A stretch of DNA of 5,456 nucleotides from Synergistaceae bacterium (GTDB taxonomy: Bacteria; Synergistota; Synergistia; Synergistales; Synergistaceae), in assembly GCA_012513245.1 (NCBI GenBank), contig JAAZCN010000134.1, positions 1 to 5,456 on the forward strand, in the 5' to 3' direction. The notes under the pieces are model-generated. The model was not told where the DNA came from. It did no database searches and was given only the letters and a program-made list of their open reading frames with translations. Below, in pieces: positions 1 to 5,456 of the stretch (positions within the stretch are counted from its first letter, which is position 1; the number at the start of each line of letters is the position of its first letter). Position numbers and translations under genes: made by a program.

Positions 1-453
1 GAACAGCTGGATCAGCTTTTGAACAGGTACCGGGGGACCAAAGGCAGCGTAATACCTGTGCTCCAACAGGCTCAGGATATATTTGGATATCTCCCGAAAG
101 AGGTCCAGATCAAAATCAGCAAGGAGCTCGATATCCCCATCAGCCAGATGTACGGTGTTGTCACCTTTTACTCCCAGTTTCACCTGGAGCCTCGCGGAAA
201 GAACATTATCAGGTCATGCCAGGGAACAGCATGCCATGTCCGCGGAGCAAAGGCTGTTCTTAATGCTATCCGTGAGAAGCTGGAGCTTAAAGAGGATCAG
301 GTAACAACTACGGACCTTGAGTACACACTTGAAACAGTGGCATGCATCGGAGCCTGTGGTCTGGCTCCATGTATCATGATCAACGATGATACCCATGGCA
401 GGCTCACTCCTGAAGCGGTCGGTCCCATGTTTGAAAAGTACTGTAATAAATAA
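1..453 (+). CDS. hydC: NuoE/HndA-type [2Fe-2S] subunit of NAD-linked [FeFe] hydrogenase (5' partial)
   Basis: This is the small electron-transfer subunit of a soluble NAD(P)-linked [FeFe] hydrogenase, homologous to complex I NuoE, HydC and HndA. It carries one [2Fe-2S] cluster next to the flavin subunit. The reading frame is open from base 1 and encodes residues typical of the family before the first possible start, so the true start lies to the left; the TTG at 19 is an internal leucine codon. The 150 visible residues are close to the usual length of about 160, so only a short N-terminus is missing. An N-terminal helical part (RYRGTKGSVIPVLQQAQ, then FGYLP) precedes a thioredoxin-like fold. 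The four cluster cysteines are C73 and C78 (SCQGTACHVRGA) and C115 and C119 (VACIGACGLAPC), numbered from base 1. The stop is followed after 18 bases by the next gene of the operon. A NuoE of a true complex I is less likely because a hydrogenase gene follows. Confidence 0.93.
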   Translation, partial: EQLDQLLNRYRGTKGSVIPVLQQAQDIFGYLPKEVQIKISKELDIPISQMYGVVTFYSQFHLEPRGKNIIRSCQGTACHVRGAKAVLNAIREKLELKEDQVTTTDLEYTLETVACIGACGLAPCIMINDDTHGRLTPEAVGPMFEKYCNK

Positions 454-471
454 GAAAGGCAGGATATATCA

Positions 472-849
472 ATGACTATAAAAAGCCTTGAAGATCTTAG
501 GAAGATAAAAGCTGAATCACAGATACAGACAAAAGCCCGTAAAAATAATGATACACAGGTCATCATTGGAATGGGGACCTGCGGGATCGCTGCGGGTGCT
601 CGTGAAGTTATGACCGCTGTTCTTGAAGAACTTGCGAAACGCAACCTCAATAATGTCTCAGTCCTTCAGACCGGATGCATAGGAATGTGCCAGAAGGAAC
701 CCCTCATGGACATAGTCCGCCCTGGTGAGGACAGAGTCACTTATGGGCCGGTATATCCGGCGGACGTCCCCCGGATAATCGCTGACCACCTTGTAAACGG
801 AATTATTGTTGAGGATCTTGTTGTGGCTAAGATCCCCAACAAAGAATAG
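472..849 (+). CDS. hndB: HndB-like small thioredoxin-fold ferredoxin-type subunit
   Basis: This 125-residue protein matches the position and size of HndB, the fourth subunit of the Desulfovibrio fructosovorans NADP-reducing hydrogenase (about 14 kDa), and belongs to the thioredoxin-like (2Fe-2S) ferredoxin group. Residues 1-28 are a charged, probably helical lead. Residues 29-115 resemble the N-terminal domain of the next gene's product: VIIGMGTCGIAAGAREV near 30-46, then QTGCIGMCQKEPL near 67-78, then YGPVYPADVPRIIADHLV. Only three cysteines are present (C37, C69, C73). The four-cysteine pattern of the paralogous domain in HydB would need cysteines at 33 and 38, where this protein has glycine, and C37 is shifted by one. 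Cluster binding is therefore uncertain; a structural or docking role is possible. The ATG at 472 has AGGA at 461-464, seven bases upstream. The next gene starts 20 bases downstream, consistent with co-translation into one complex. Confidence 0.85.
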   Translation: MTIKSLEDLRKIKAESQIQTKARKNNDTQVIIGMGTCGIAAGAREVMTAVLEELAKRNLNNVSVLQTGCIGMCQKEPLMDIVRPGEDRVTYGPVYPADVPRIIADHLVNGIIVEDLVVAKIPNKE

Positions 850-869
850 GACTGGGGGAGGAATTTACC

Positions 870-2660
870 ATGGCTCTTGTGAGAGCTCACATACTCATCT
901 GTACCGGTACAGGCTGCACCGCATCCGGAGCCAAGGATGTGCTTGCTAAATTTGAAGTAGAACTTAAGGCAAAAAAACTGCGTGATGAAGTAAGCCTCGT
1001 TGAAACTGGATGTCACGGATTCTGCGAGGCCGGGCCTCTTGTGATAATTTATCCTGAGGGAACTTTCTACACCCGCGTAAAGCCGGAAGATGTTGCTGAA
1101 ATAGTCGATGAACATATACTAAAGGGGAGGATCGTATCCCGTCTTCTCTTCAAGGAACCCTTAACAGCGGAACAGGTACCAAGCTACGATGAGATCGCTT
1201 TCTATAAAAAGCAGCACCGTCTGGTCCTCAGGAACTGCGGACATATAAATCCCGATTCTATAGAAGAATATATCGGAGCCGATGGTTATGAAGGACTTGC
1301 GAAGGCACTTCTGGAAATGACACCTGAGCAGGTCGTGGAAGAGATGAAGAAGACCGGACTCCGTGGACGCGGGGGCGGCGGGTTCCCCACAGGAATGAAG
1401 TGGATGTTCTGCGCAAAATCTCCCGGACCTAAAAAATATGTAATATGCAACGCTGACGAAGGAGACCCGGGTGCGTTTATGGATCGCTCACTTCTTGAGG
1501 GCGACCCGCATAGAATACTTGAAGGAATGGCTATCTGTGCATATGCGATAGGTTCTGACGAAGGCTACATTTATTGTCGCGCTGAATATCCGCTTGCTAT
1601 CAAGCGCCTGAAACAGGCTATCGCTCAGGCTGAAGAAGCAGGGCTGCTGGGTGAGAAGATCCTTGGCACCGACTTCAATTTCACGATCCACATCAAAGAA
1701 GGAGCAGGCGCTTTCGTATGCGGCGAAGAGACGGCACTTATGGCATCAATAGAGGGCAAACGCGGCATGCCGCGCCCCCGTCCTCCATTCCCGGCAGTTA
1801 AGGGACTATGGGACAAACCAACCAATATCAACAACGTTGAGACCTTTGCCAACGTTCCTTACATATTCAGGGTCGGAGCAGAAGAGTATGCGAAGCTCGG
1901 CACTGAAAAATCGAAGGGGACCAAGGTCTTTGCACTTACAGGAAAAATCAACAACACGGGACTTGCAGAAGTTCCTATGGGCATAACAATGCGAGAGATC
2001 ATTTTTGATATCGGCGGAGGCATCATGGACGGCAAAAAGTTCAAGGCCGTCCAGATAGGCGGCCCCTCAGGCGGATGTATACCGGAACAGCTCCTCGATA
2101 CCCCTGTGGACTATGATTCGCTGATTGCTGCAGGAGCAATGATGGGATCCGGTGGACTGGTTGTAATGGACGAAGGGACCTGTATGGTGGACGTTGCCAA
2201 ATTCTTCCTCAACTTCACCCAGTCTGAATCCTGCGGTAAATGTACGCCCTGCCGAGAAGGAACGAAACGCATGCTCGAAATGCTCACAGCTATAACAGAC
2301 GGAAAAGGGAAAGAGGGCGACATCGAGAAACTGGAGAGACTTGCCAAGTCTATAAAGGCCGGGGCACTCTGCGCCCTTGGTCAGACAGCTCCGAATCCCA
2401 TCCTTTCCACTCTGCGTTACTTCAGGGATGAATATGAGGCCCATATATACGAAAAGAGATGTCCCGCAGGGGTTTGCACAGCATTGCTCGGCTATAAGAT
2501 CACCGAAAAGTGCGTTGGCTGCGGCATCTGCAAAAAGGTGTGCCCCGTAGACGCCATATCCGGTGAACCCAAAGGAAGACACACAATAGATCCGGATAAA
2601 TGCATTAAGTGCGGAGCCTGTATGGAAAAATGCCCGTTCAAGGCGATAGTCCGCGGTTGA
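870..2660 (+). CDS. hydB: NuoF/HndC-type NAD(P)H- and FMN-binding subunit of [FeFe] hydrogenase
   Basis: This is the flavin subunit, which exchanges electrons with NAD(H) or NADP(H) through FMN. The 596 residues match long HydB proteins. In order they show: an N-terminal [2Fe-2S] thioredoxin-like domain (C11, C16, C48, C52); the NuoF core with the FMN loop GRGGGGFPTGMKW (166-178), the NADEGDPGAFMDRSLLEGDPH segment (194-214) and GAGAFVCGEETAL (278-290); an SLBB-type region (about 349-402); a 4Fe-4S site with ESCGKCTPCREG (C455, C458, C461) and C501; and a C-terminal two-cluster ferredoxin module (C548, C551, C554, C558 and C578, C581, C584, C588). Histidine 525 with C531 and C536 may form a metal site. 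These additions to a plain NuoF are typical of hydrogenase partners and of possible ferredoxin exchange. The ATG at 870 has GGGGGAGG at 854-861, eight bases upstream. hydA follows after 25 bases. NAD versus NADP preference cannot be read from the sequence. Confidence 0.95.
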   Translation: MALVRAHILICTGTGCTASGAKDVLAKFEVELKAKKLRDEVSLVETGCHGFCEAGPLVIIYPEGTFYTRVKPEDVAEIVDEHILKGRIVSRLLFKEPLTAEQVPSYDEIAFYKKQHRLVLRNCGHINPDSIEEYIGADGYEGLAKALLEMTPEQVVEEMKKTGLRGRGGGGFPTGMKWMFCAKSPGPKKYVICNADEGDPGAFMDRSLLEGDPHRILEGMAICAYAIGSDEGYIYCRAEYPLAIKRLKQAIAQAEEAGLLGEKILGTDFNFTIHIKEGAGAFVCGEETALMASIEGKRGMPRPRPPFPAVKGLWDKPTNINNVETFANVPYIFRVGAEEYAKLGTEKSKGTKVFALTGKINNTGLAEVPMGITMREIIFDIGGGIMDGKKFKAVQIGGPSGGCIPEQLLDTPVDYDSLIAAGAMMGSGGLVVMDEGTCMVDVAKFFLNFTQSESCGKCTPCREGTKRMLEMLTAITDGKGKEGDIEKLERLAKSIKAGALCALGQTAPNPILSTLRYFRDEYEAHIYEKRCPAGVCTALLGYKITEKCVGCGICKKVCPVDAISGEPKGRHTIDPDKCIKCGACMEKCPFKAIVRG

Positions 2661-2685
2661 TCATGGTTGAGAGGAGAGACATTAG

Positions 2686-4431
2686 ATGGAACTGGTAAAG
2701 GTAACTATAGATAAAAAAACAGTATCCGTACCGAGCAGCTATACAGTAATAGAAGCAGCTCAGGTAGCAGGCATACACATCCCCCAGCTCTGCTACCACT
2801 CGGAACTTAGCAAAGAGGGAGCATGCAGGGTCTGTGTGGTCGAAATTGAAGGAGCCCGCGGACTTGGCGCTGCCTGTGTATATCCTGTCTCTGACGGGAT
2901 GGTCGTCCATACGAACACCCCCCTTGTCAGAGAGACGAGAAAGACAGTCGTGGAACTCCTGCTCGCGAACCATCCTCAGGAATGCCTCACATGCCAGAAG
3001 AACAACAACTGCGAACTTCAGACTATTGCGGCAGATCTTGGCATCCGAGAGATTCCTTACACAGGAGAGAAACGCAACGCCGAAAAAGACGAATCCAATC
3101 CATGCATCGTACGTGATCCAAACAAATGCATACTGTGCGGCAGGTGCATCAGGGCGTGTCATGAACATCAGGGACTAGATGTTTATTCATTCGTAAACCG
3201 CGGATTCGATTCCCTTGTTGAACCGGCTTTCAGCTATGGCCTCGATAAGGTTACCTGTACGTACTGCGGCCAGTGCGTAGCAGTGTGCCCGACAGCTGCG
3301 ATCTGTGAAAAAGATGATACAGAAAAGGTCTTTGATGCGCTTGGAGATCCCAACAAATACGTCATAGTACAGACTGCGCCTGCGACTCGTGTCGCCCTTG
3401 GAGAAGCGCTTGGGCTTCCGGCCGGTGAAATAGTGACAGGTAAGATGGTAGCCGCACTTCGTAAACTTGGTTTTGACAAGGTGTTTGATACGGACTTCAG
3501 CGCGGACCTAACCATAATGGAAGAGGGGCATGAGTTCCTTGACAGAGTCGTAAACGGAGGAACGCTTCCGATGATAACCTCCTGTTCTCCGGGTTGGATC
3601 AATTTCATCGAAATGAAGTACCCCGATCTTCTCCCGCACCTTTCATCGGCGAAATCGCCTCAAGGCATGTTCGGTGCCCTTACTAAGACATACTGGCCTG
3701 AGACTCAGGGTATCCCGCTTGAAAAGATATACAGTGTTTCTATCATGCCCTGTACTGCCAAAAAGGCTGAGTGCGTAAGGCCTCAGCTCCAGAGCAATCC
3801 CGGCATTCCTGATGTTGATACGGTCATTACCACAAGAGAGCTTGGAAGGATGATAAAAAGCGCCGGAATAGACTTTAAGAACCTTCCGGAAGAAGATTAT
3901 GACAGCCCTCTAGGTCTTTCGAGTGGTGCAGCCGTTATCTTCGGCGTAACGGGCGGAGTTATGGAAGCAGCTTTACGTACGGTCTATGCTGTCCTAAATG
4001 ATGGCAAGGACCTGCCCGGAATCAATTTCATGCCGGCCCGCGGAATGGAAGGCATCAAAGAAGCTACAGTAGATGTTCCTGTGGATGGAAAGAACGTCAC
4101 TGTTAAGCTTGCGATAGCCCACACACTCAAAAATGCAAGGATCCTTATGGACAAGGTTCGTGCAGGAGAGGCTGACTATCATTTTATCGAGATCATGGCA
4201 TGCCCCGGAGGCTGTATAGGCGGCGGTGGACAGCCCCAGCCTGTTAATGCCGAAGTTAGGGCGGCCAGAACTGCTGCCGTCTACAGGGTCGATGAGTCAA
4301 AGGAAATTCGACAGTCTCATAATAATCCCGACATAGTGGCCCTTTACGATAATTGGCTTGGGAAACCTCTTGGTGAAAAGTCGCACCACCTCCTCCATAC
4401 CACATACAAAGCACAGCCAAGGGAAGTATAG
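2686..4431 (+). CDS. hydA: Catalytic [FeFe] hydrogenase subunit, NAD(P)-linked multimeric type
   Basis: This subunit interconverts protons and H2 at the H-cluster. The 581 residues have the modular layout of Clostridium pasteurianum CpI and of HndD: an N-terminal [2Fe-2S] domain (C36, C47, C50, C64); a His-ligated 4Fe-4S site (H96, C100, C103, C109); two 4Fe-4S clusters (C148, C151, C154, C158 and C191, C194, C197, C201); the H-domain (about 225-515); and a C-terminal small-subunit region (about 520-575). The H-cluster motifs are TSCSPGW (298-304), MPCTAKKAE (354-362) and EIMACPGGCIGGGGQP (502-517). Relative to CpI, the proton-path residues appear kept (C300, E280, E283, R287, S320), but S301 replaces the CpI ligand C300. 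The extra C-terminal [2Fe-2S] domain of T. maritima HydA is absent. The ATG at 2686 follows GAGGAGAG (2671-2678). There is no signal peptide, so a cytoplasmic enzyme is expected. HydE, HydF and HydG, needed for maturation, must be encoded elsewhere. It is the last gene before a terminator. Confidence 0.96.
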   Translation: MELVKVTIDKKTVSVPSSYTVIEAAQVAGIHIPQLCYHSELSKEGACRVCVVEIEGARGLGAACVYPVSDGMVVHTNTPLVRETRKTVVELLLANHPQECLTCQKNNNCELQTIAADLGIREIPYTGEKRNAEKDESNPCIVRDPNKCILCGRCIRACHEHQGLDVYSFVNRGFDSLVEPAFSYGLDKVTCTYCGQCVAVCPTAAICEKDDTEKVFDALGDPNKYVIVQTAPATRVALGEALGLPAGEIVTGKMVAALRKLGFDKVFDTDFSADLTIMEEGHEFLDRVVNGGTLPMITSCSPGWINFIEMKYPDLLPHLSSAKSPQGMFGALTKTYWPETQGIPLEKIYSVSIMPCTAKKAECVRPQLQSNPGIPDVDTVITTRELGRMIKSAGIDFKNLPEEDYDSPLGLSSGAAVIFGVTGGVMEAALRTVYAVLNDGKDLPGINFMPARGMEGIKEATVDVPVDGKNVTVKLAIAHTLKNARILMDKVRAGEADYHFIEIMACPGGCIGGGGQPQPVNAEVRAARTAAVYRVDESKEIRQSHNNPDIVALYDNWLGKPLGEKSHHLLHTTYKAQPREV

Positions 4432-4455
4432 AAATCCTCTATAAAACGTAAACAG

Positions 4456-4487
4456 AGAGGAGGCCTGAAGGCCTCCTCTACTTTTTT
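4456..4487 (+). terminator. Intrinsic terminator of the hydrogenase operon
   Basis: A perfect 10-bp stem, AGAGGAGGCC (4456-4465) with GGCCTCCTCT (4470-4479), closes a TGAA tetraloop and is followed by AC and six T residues (4482-4487). It begins 24 bases after the hydA stop. This is a textbook Rho-independent terminator and marks the end of the hydrogenase transcript, separating it from the phosphatase gene. An upstream TCCTCT (4435-4440) could also pair with the left arm, but that helix would be shorter and weaker. Confidence 0.95.
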
Positions 4488-4499
4488 AACTTATATCTG

Positions 4500-4541
4500 T
4501 ATAATGGTATTTACAGTAAGATTAGAATGTCGCTATATATT
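4500..4541 (+). promoter_or_regulatory. Candidate promoter elements for the phosphatase gene
   Basis: A new promoter is expected here because a strong terminator lies upstream and the next gene starts at 4604. Two candidates can be seen. One is a perfect -10 box TATAAT at 4500-4505, without a recognisable -35 at the right distance. The other is TTTACA at 4510-4515 with TATATA at 4534-4539 (18-base spacing) or TATATT at 4536-4541 (20-base spacing). The region is AT-rich, so chance matches are likely. Neither can be preferred from sequence alone, and no transcription start is implied. Confidence 0.35.
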
Positions 4542-4571
4542 AAAGATAGTCTATTATGAGGAAGGTCACTT

Positions 4572-4590
4572 TGACAGCCTCAGGATGTCA
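4572..4590. repeat. Imperfect 19-bp dyad upstream of the phosphatase start
   Basis: TGACA (4572-4576) is mirrored by TGTCA (4586-4590), and CCT (4578-4580) by AGG (4582-4584), with a single mismatch (G4577 against A4585) and a central C. As DNA it resembles an operator for a dimeric regulator. As RNA it could form a short hairpin abutting the AGGAG ribosome site, sharing A4590. The first half overlaps a TTGACA hexamer. The function is unknown. Confidence 0.45.
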
Positions 4591-4594
4591 GGAG
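4590..4594 (+). promoter_or_regulatory. Ribosome binding site fixing the TTG start at 4604
   Basis: AGGAG lies nine bases before TTG at 4604-4606. An in-frame TAG at 4598-4600 rules out any start further upstream, and the nearby ATG at 4611 is out of frame. The next in-frame methionine lies beyond the catalytic RHA motif, so the TTG is the only reasonable start. Confidence 0.8.
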
Positions 4595-4603
4595 TTGTAG
4601 CTT

Positions 4604-5227
4604 TTGAATAATGCAGAAAAACAGAAAATTTATCTGATACGTCACGCTAAACCGGACCTTCCCCACAAAGGGAAGCTTTATTACGGCTCAACGGACTACC
4701 CTCTTTGCGAAGAGGGAATGATTATGGCGAGAAACTTATCCAAGGACCTCAAAGACCTGGAAATGAATGCTGTTTTTTCGAGTGACTTAAAAAGGGCAAG
4801 AGATACAGCTGAGATAGTTCTGGCAGGACGTCTCTCCGGTGTAAGACAGGTAAGGGGCCTTCGTGAAATACACCTTGGAGAGTGGGAAGGCAAGAGCTTC
4901 GACGAGGTAAGATCCACATGGAACGATATCTACGAAAAAAGAGGAACATCCTTTGATTCTGTCGGGCCGCCCGGAGGAGAGAGTTTCAAGGATCTTCAGA
5001 AACGAACGGTCCCTGCTTTTGAGGAAATACTTAATAATAACCCCTTAGGCAGTATTCTGGTTTTTGCCCACGGAGGAGTGATCTGGACACTGATGTGCAA
5101 TTATTTTGGCTTTAAGCTGAATGATATTTTTTTCTACCCAATGGACTTCTGCGGGATACATTTGATTGAACGCACAGGCGAATTCATGAAACTGATAAAA
5201 TATAATTGGAGTTCGAACCTGTCCTGA
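4604..5227 (+). CDS. Histidine phosphatase superfamily protein (phosphoglycerate mutase-like; alpha-ribazole phosphatase-like)
   Basis: This 207-residue soluble protein belongs to the histidine phosphatase (phosphoglycerate mutase-like) superfamily, which transfers phosphate through a phosphohistidine. The N-terminal motif LIRHAKPD (11-18) holds R13 and the nucleophile H14. SSDLKRARDTAE (59-70) supplies the second arginine (R64). LREIHLGEWEG (86-96) contains the probable acid E88, followed by PPGGES (122-127). FAHGGV (154-159) gives the second histidine H156. All core residues are present, so it should be active. The YYGSTDYPLCEEG stretch (26-38) and small size resemble alpha-ribazole phosphatase (CobC) and cofactor-dependent mutases, but no cobalamin gene is in view, and the substrate cannot be assigned. 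RHA in place of the usual RHG is a common variant. It is cut off from the hydrogenase operon by the terminator and seems to have its own promoter. The start is TTG, supported by AGGAG nine bases upstream. Confidence 0.9.
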   Translation: MNNAEKQKIYLIRHAKPDLPHKGKLYYGSTDYPLCEEGMIMARNLSKDLKDLEMNAVFSSDLKRARDTAEIVLAGRLSGVRQVRGLREIHLGEWEGKSFDEVRSTWNDIYEKRGTSFDSVGPPGGESFKDLQKRTVPAFEEILNNNPLGSILVFAHGGVIWTLMCNYFGFKLNDIFFYPMDFCGIHLIERTGEFMKLIKYNWSSNLS

Positions 5228-5242
5228 GAACGATCTAAAAGT

Positions 5243-5277
5243 GCTGCCCAATGGTCTGATCATTGGTTCATGGCAGC
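5243..5277. repeat. Long imperfect inverted repeat between the last two genes
   Basis: An inner 6-bp stem, CCAATG (5248-5253) with CATTGG (5261-5266), carries a 7-base loop. It is extended by an outer 5-bp stem, GCTGC (5243-5247) with GCAGC (5273-5277), with a six-base bulge (5267-5272) on the 3' side. No T run follows on the + strand, so it is not a standard terminator in that direction. On the - strand it would be followed after AC by TTTT, a weak tail. It could be a transcript-stabilising or attenuating structure, or an operator. Confidence 0.5.
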
Positions 5278-5294
5278 CGATCTCTGAATCGATT

Positions 5295-5299
5295 GGAGG
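5295..5299 (+). promoter_or_regulatory. Ribosome binding site of the 3'-truncated gene
   Basis: GGAGG lies eight bases before the ATG at 5308. It is a near-consensus site with good spacing, and it supports a real gene although only 49 codons are visible. Confidence 0.8.
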
Positions 5300-5307
5300 A
5301 ATAAGTT

Positions 5308-5456
5308 ATGAATAGGCAAAAAGGAGGGTTTTTTCCCGGTCTTGTCGTAATGCTGGTAATAATACTTCTTTCCGCTACAGCGCTTCTTGCTGTTGCGACT
5401 ATCCGGGAGAGAAACATAGTAAAAGCAGAGTCTCTTCTCCGTTCGGGTGACTACTA
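5308..5456 (+). CDS. Membrane-anchored protein of unknown function (3' partial)
   Basis: The open frame begins with ATG after a strong ribosome site and runs off the window; 49 residues are visible. A short basic lead (MNRQKGG) is followed by a hydrophobic stretch from about residue 8 to 31 (FFPGLVVMLVII, then LLSATALLAVAT), then positively charged TIRERNIVKA. This looks like a single N-terminal membrane anchor or an uncleaved signal; no clear lipobox or signal-peptidase site is seen. The last residues, AESLLRSGDY, resemble the first helix of a TPR-type repeat, but ten residues are not enough to claim one. The gene follows the phosphatase after 80 bases and could be co-transcribed with it or started separately. 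I do not recognise the protein. Confidence 0.75.
   Translation, partial: MNRQKGGFFPGLVVMLVIILLSATALLAVATIRERNIVKAESLLRSGDY

Noticed and set aside
19..21. TTG at 19 as the start of the NuoE-like gene
   Set aside because: The frame is open to base 1 and the upstream codons (EQLDQL) fit the NuoE N-terminal helix that continues into NRYRG. The codon is an internal leucine of a gene cut by the window edge.
2663..2698. Eleven-codon upstream reading frame overlapping the hydA start
   Set aside because: It has no ribosome site of its own, its sequence is made mostly of the hydA Shine-Dalgarno region, and nothing suggests a leader peptide.
2638..3168. Long minus-strand open frame of 176 codons opposite hydB/hydA
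   Set aside because: It lies antisense to conserved cluster-binding coding sequence, has no family resemblance, and mirrors codon bias of the true genes; the same holds for the other minus-strand frames.
4571..4576. Perfect -35 consensus TTGACA
   Set aside because: No -10-like hexamer lies 16-18 bases downstream (GTTGTA, TTGTAG), and a start there would fall at the start codon and remove the ribosome site. It is better explained as part of the dyad.
4611..4613. ATG near the start of the phosphatase as an alternative start
   Set aside because: It is out of frame with the catalytic RHA motif; only the TTG at 4604 is in frame with a well-placed ribosome site.
1..5456. CRISPR arrays, tRNA or rRNA genes, insertion sequences, defence systems
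   Set aside because: No regularly spaced direct repeats, no tRNA-like cloverleaf, no transposase and no terminal inverted repeats were seen; the window is densely packed with metabolic genes.

Overview
The window carries the 3' part of an operon for a soluble, NAD(P)-linked, multi-subunit [FeFe] hydrogenase, followed by a strong intrinsic terminator, a separately started histidine-phosphatase gene, and the first 49 codons of a membrane-anchored protein that runs off the right edge. All genes are on the + strand. The enzyme points to a strictly anaerobic fermentative bacterium. Base composition near 50% GC with frequent ATA, AGA and AGG codons, together with the look of the proteins, would suit a Synergistota-like or clostridial fermenter. 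That is inference: there is no rRNA or other phylogenetic marker here.

Bases 1-4487 are the hydrogenase block. hydC (NuoE/HndA type, 5' end outside the window), a small HndB-like protein, hydB (NuoF/HndC type) and hydA (HndD type, catalytic) lie head to tail with gaps of 18, 20 and 25 bases. This is the hndABCD order of Desulfovibrio fructosovorans, and the first three enzymatic subunits correspond to HydC, HydB and HydA of the Thermotoga maritima bifurcating enzyme. In the expected complex NAD(P)H meets FMN in HydB, [2Fe-2S] clusters in HydC and HydB sit near the flavin, and a relay of 4Fe-4S clusters leads to the H-cluster of HydA. The HydB C-terminal ferredoxin-like module could serve exchange with ferredoxin. 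Whether the complex bifurcates (ferredoxin plus NADH) or uses NADH alone cannot be decided from sequence. No maturation genes (hydE, hydF, hydG) are in the window.

Bases 4432-4603 hold the terminator, AT-rich candidate promoter elements and an imperfect dyad just before the ribosome site of the phosphatase gene. The phosphatase (TTG start) has an intact histidine-phosphatase active site but no evident substrate. Bases 5228-5307 hold a long imperfect hairpin and a good ribosome site for the last, truncated gene.

The window is mostly a known type of system. The most interesting details are a serine in HydA where the clostridial enzyme has an H-cluster cysteine ligand (TSCSPGW), a three-cysteine HndB-like subunit, and two unexplained inverted repeats flanking the phosphatase gene.
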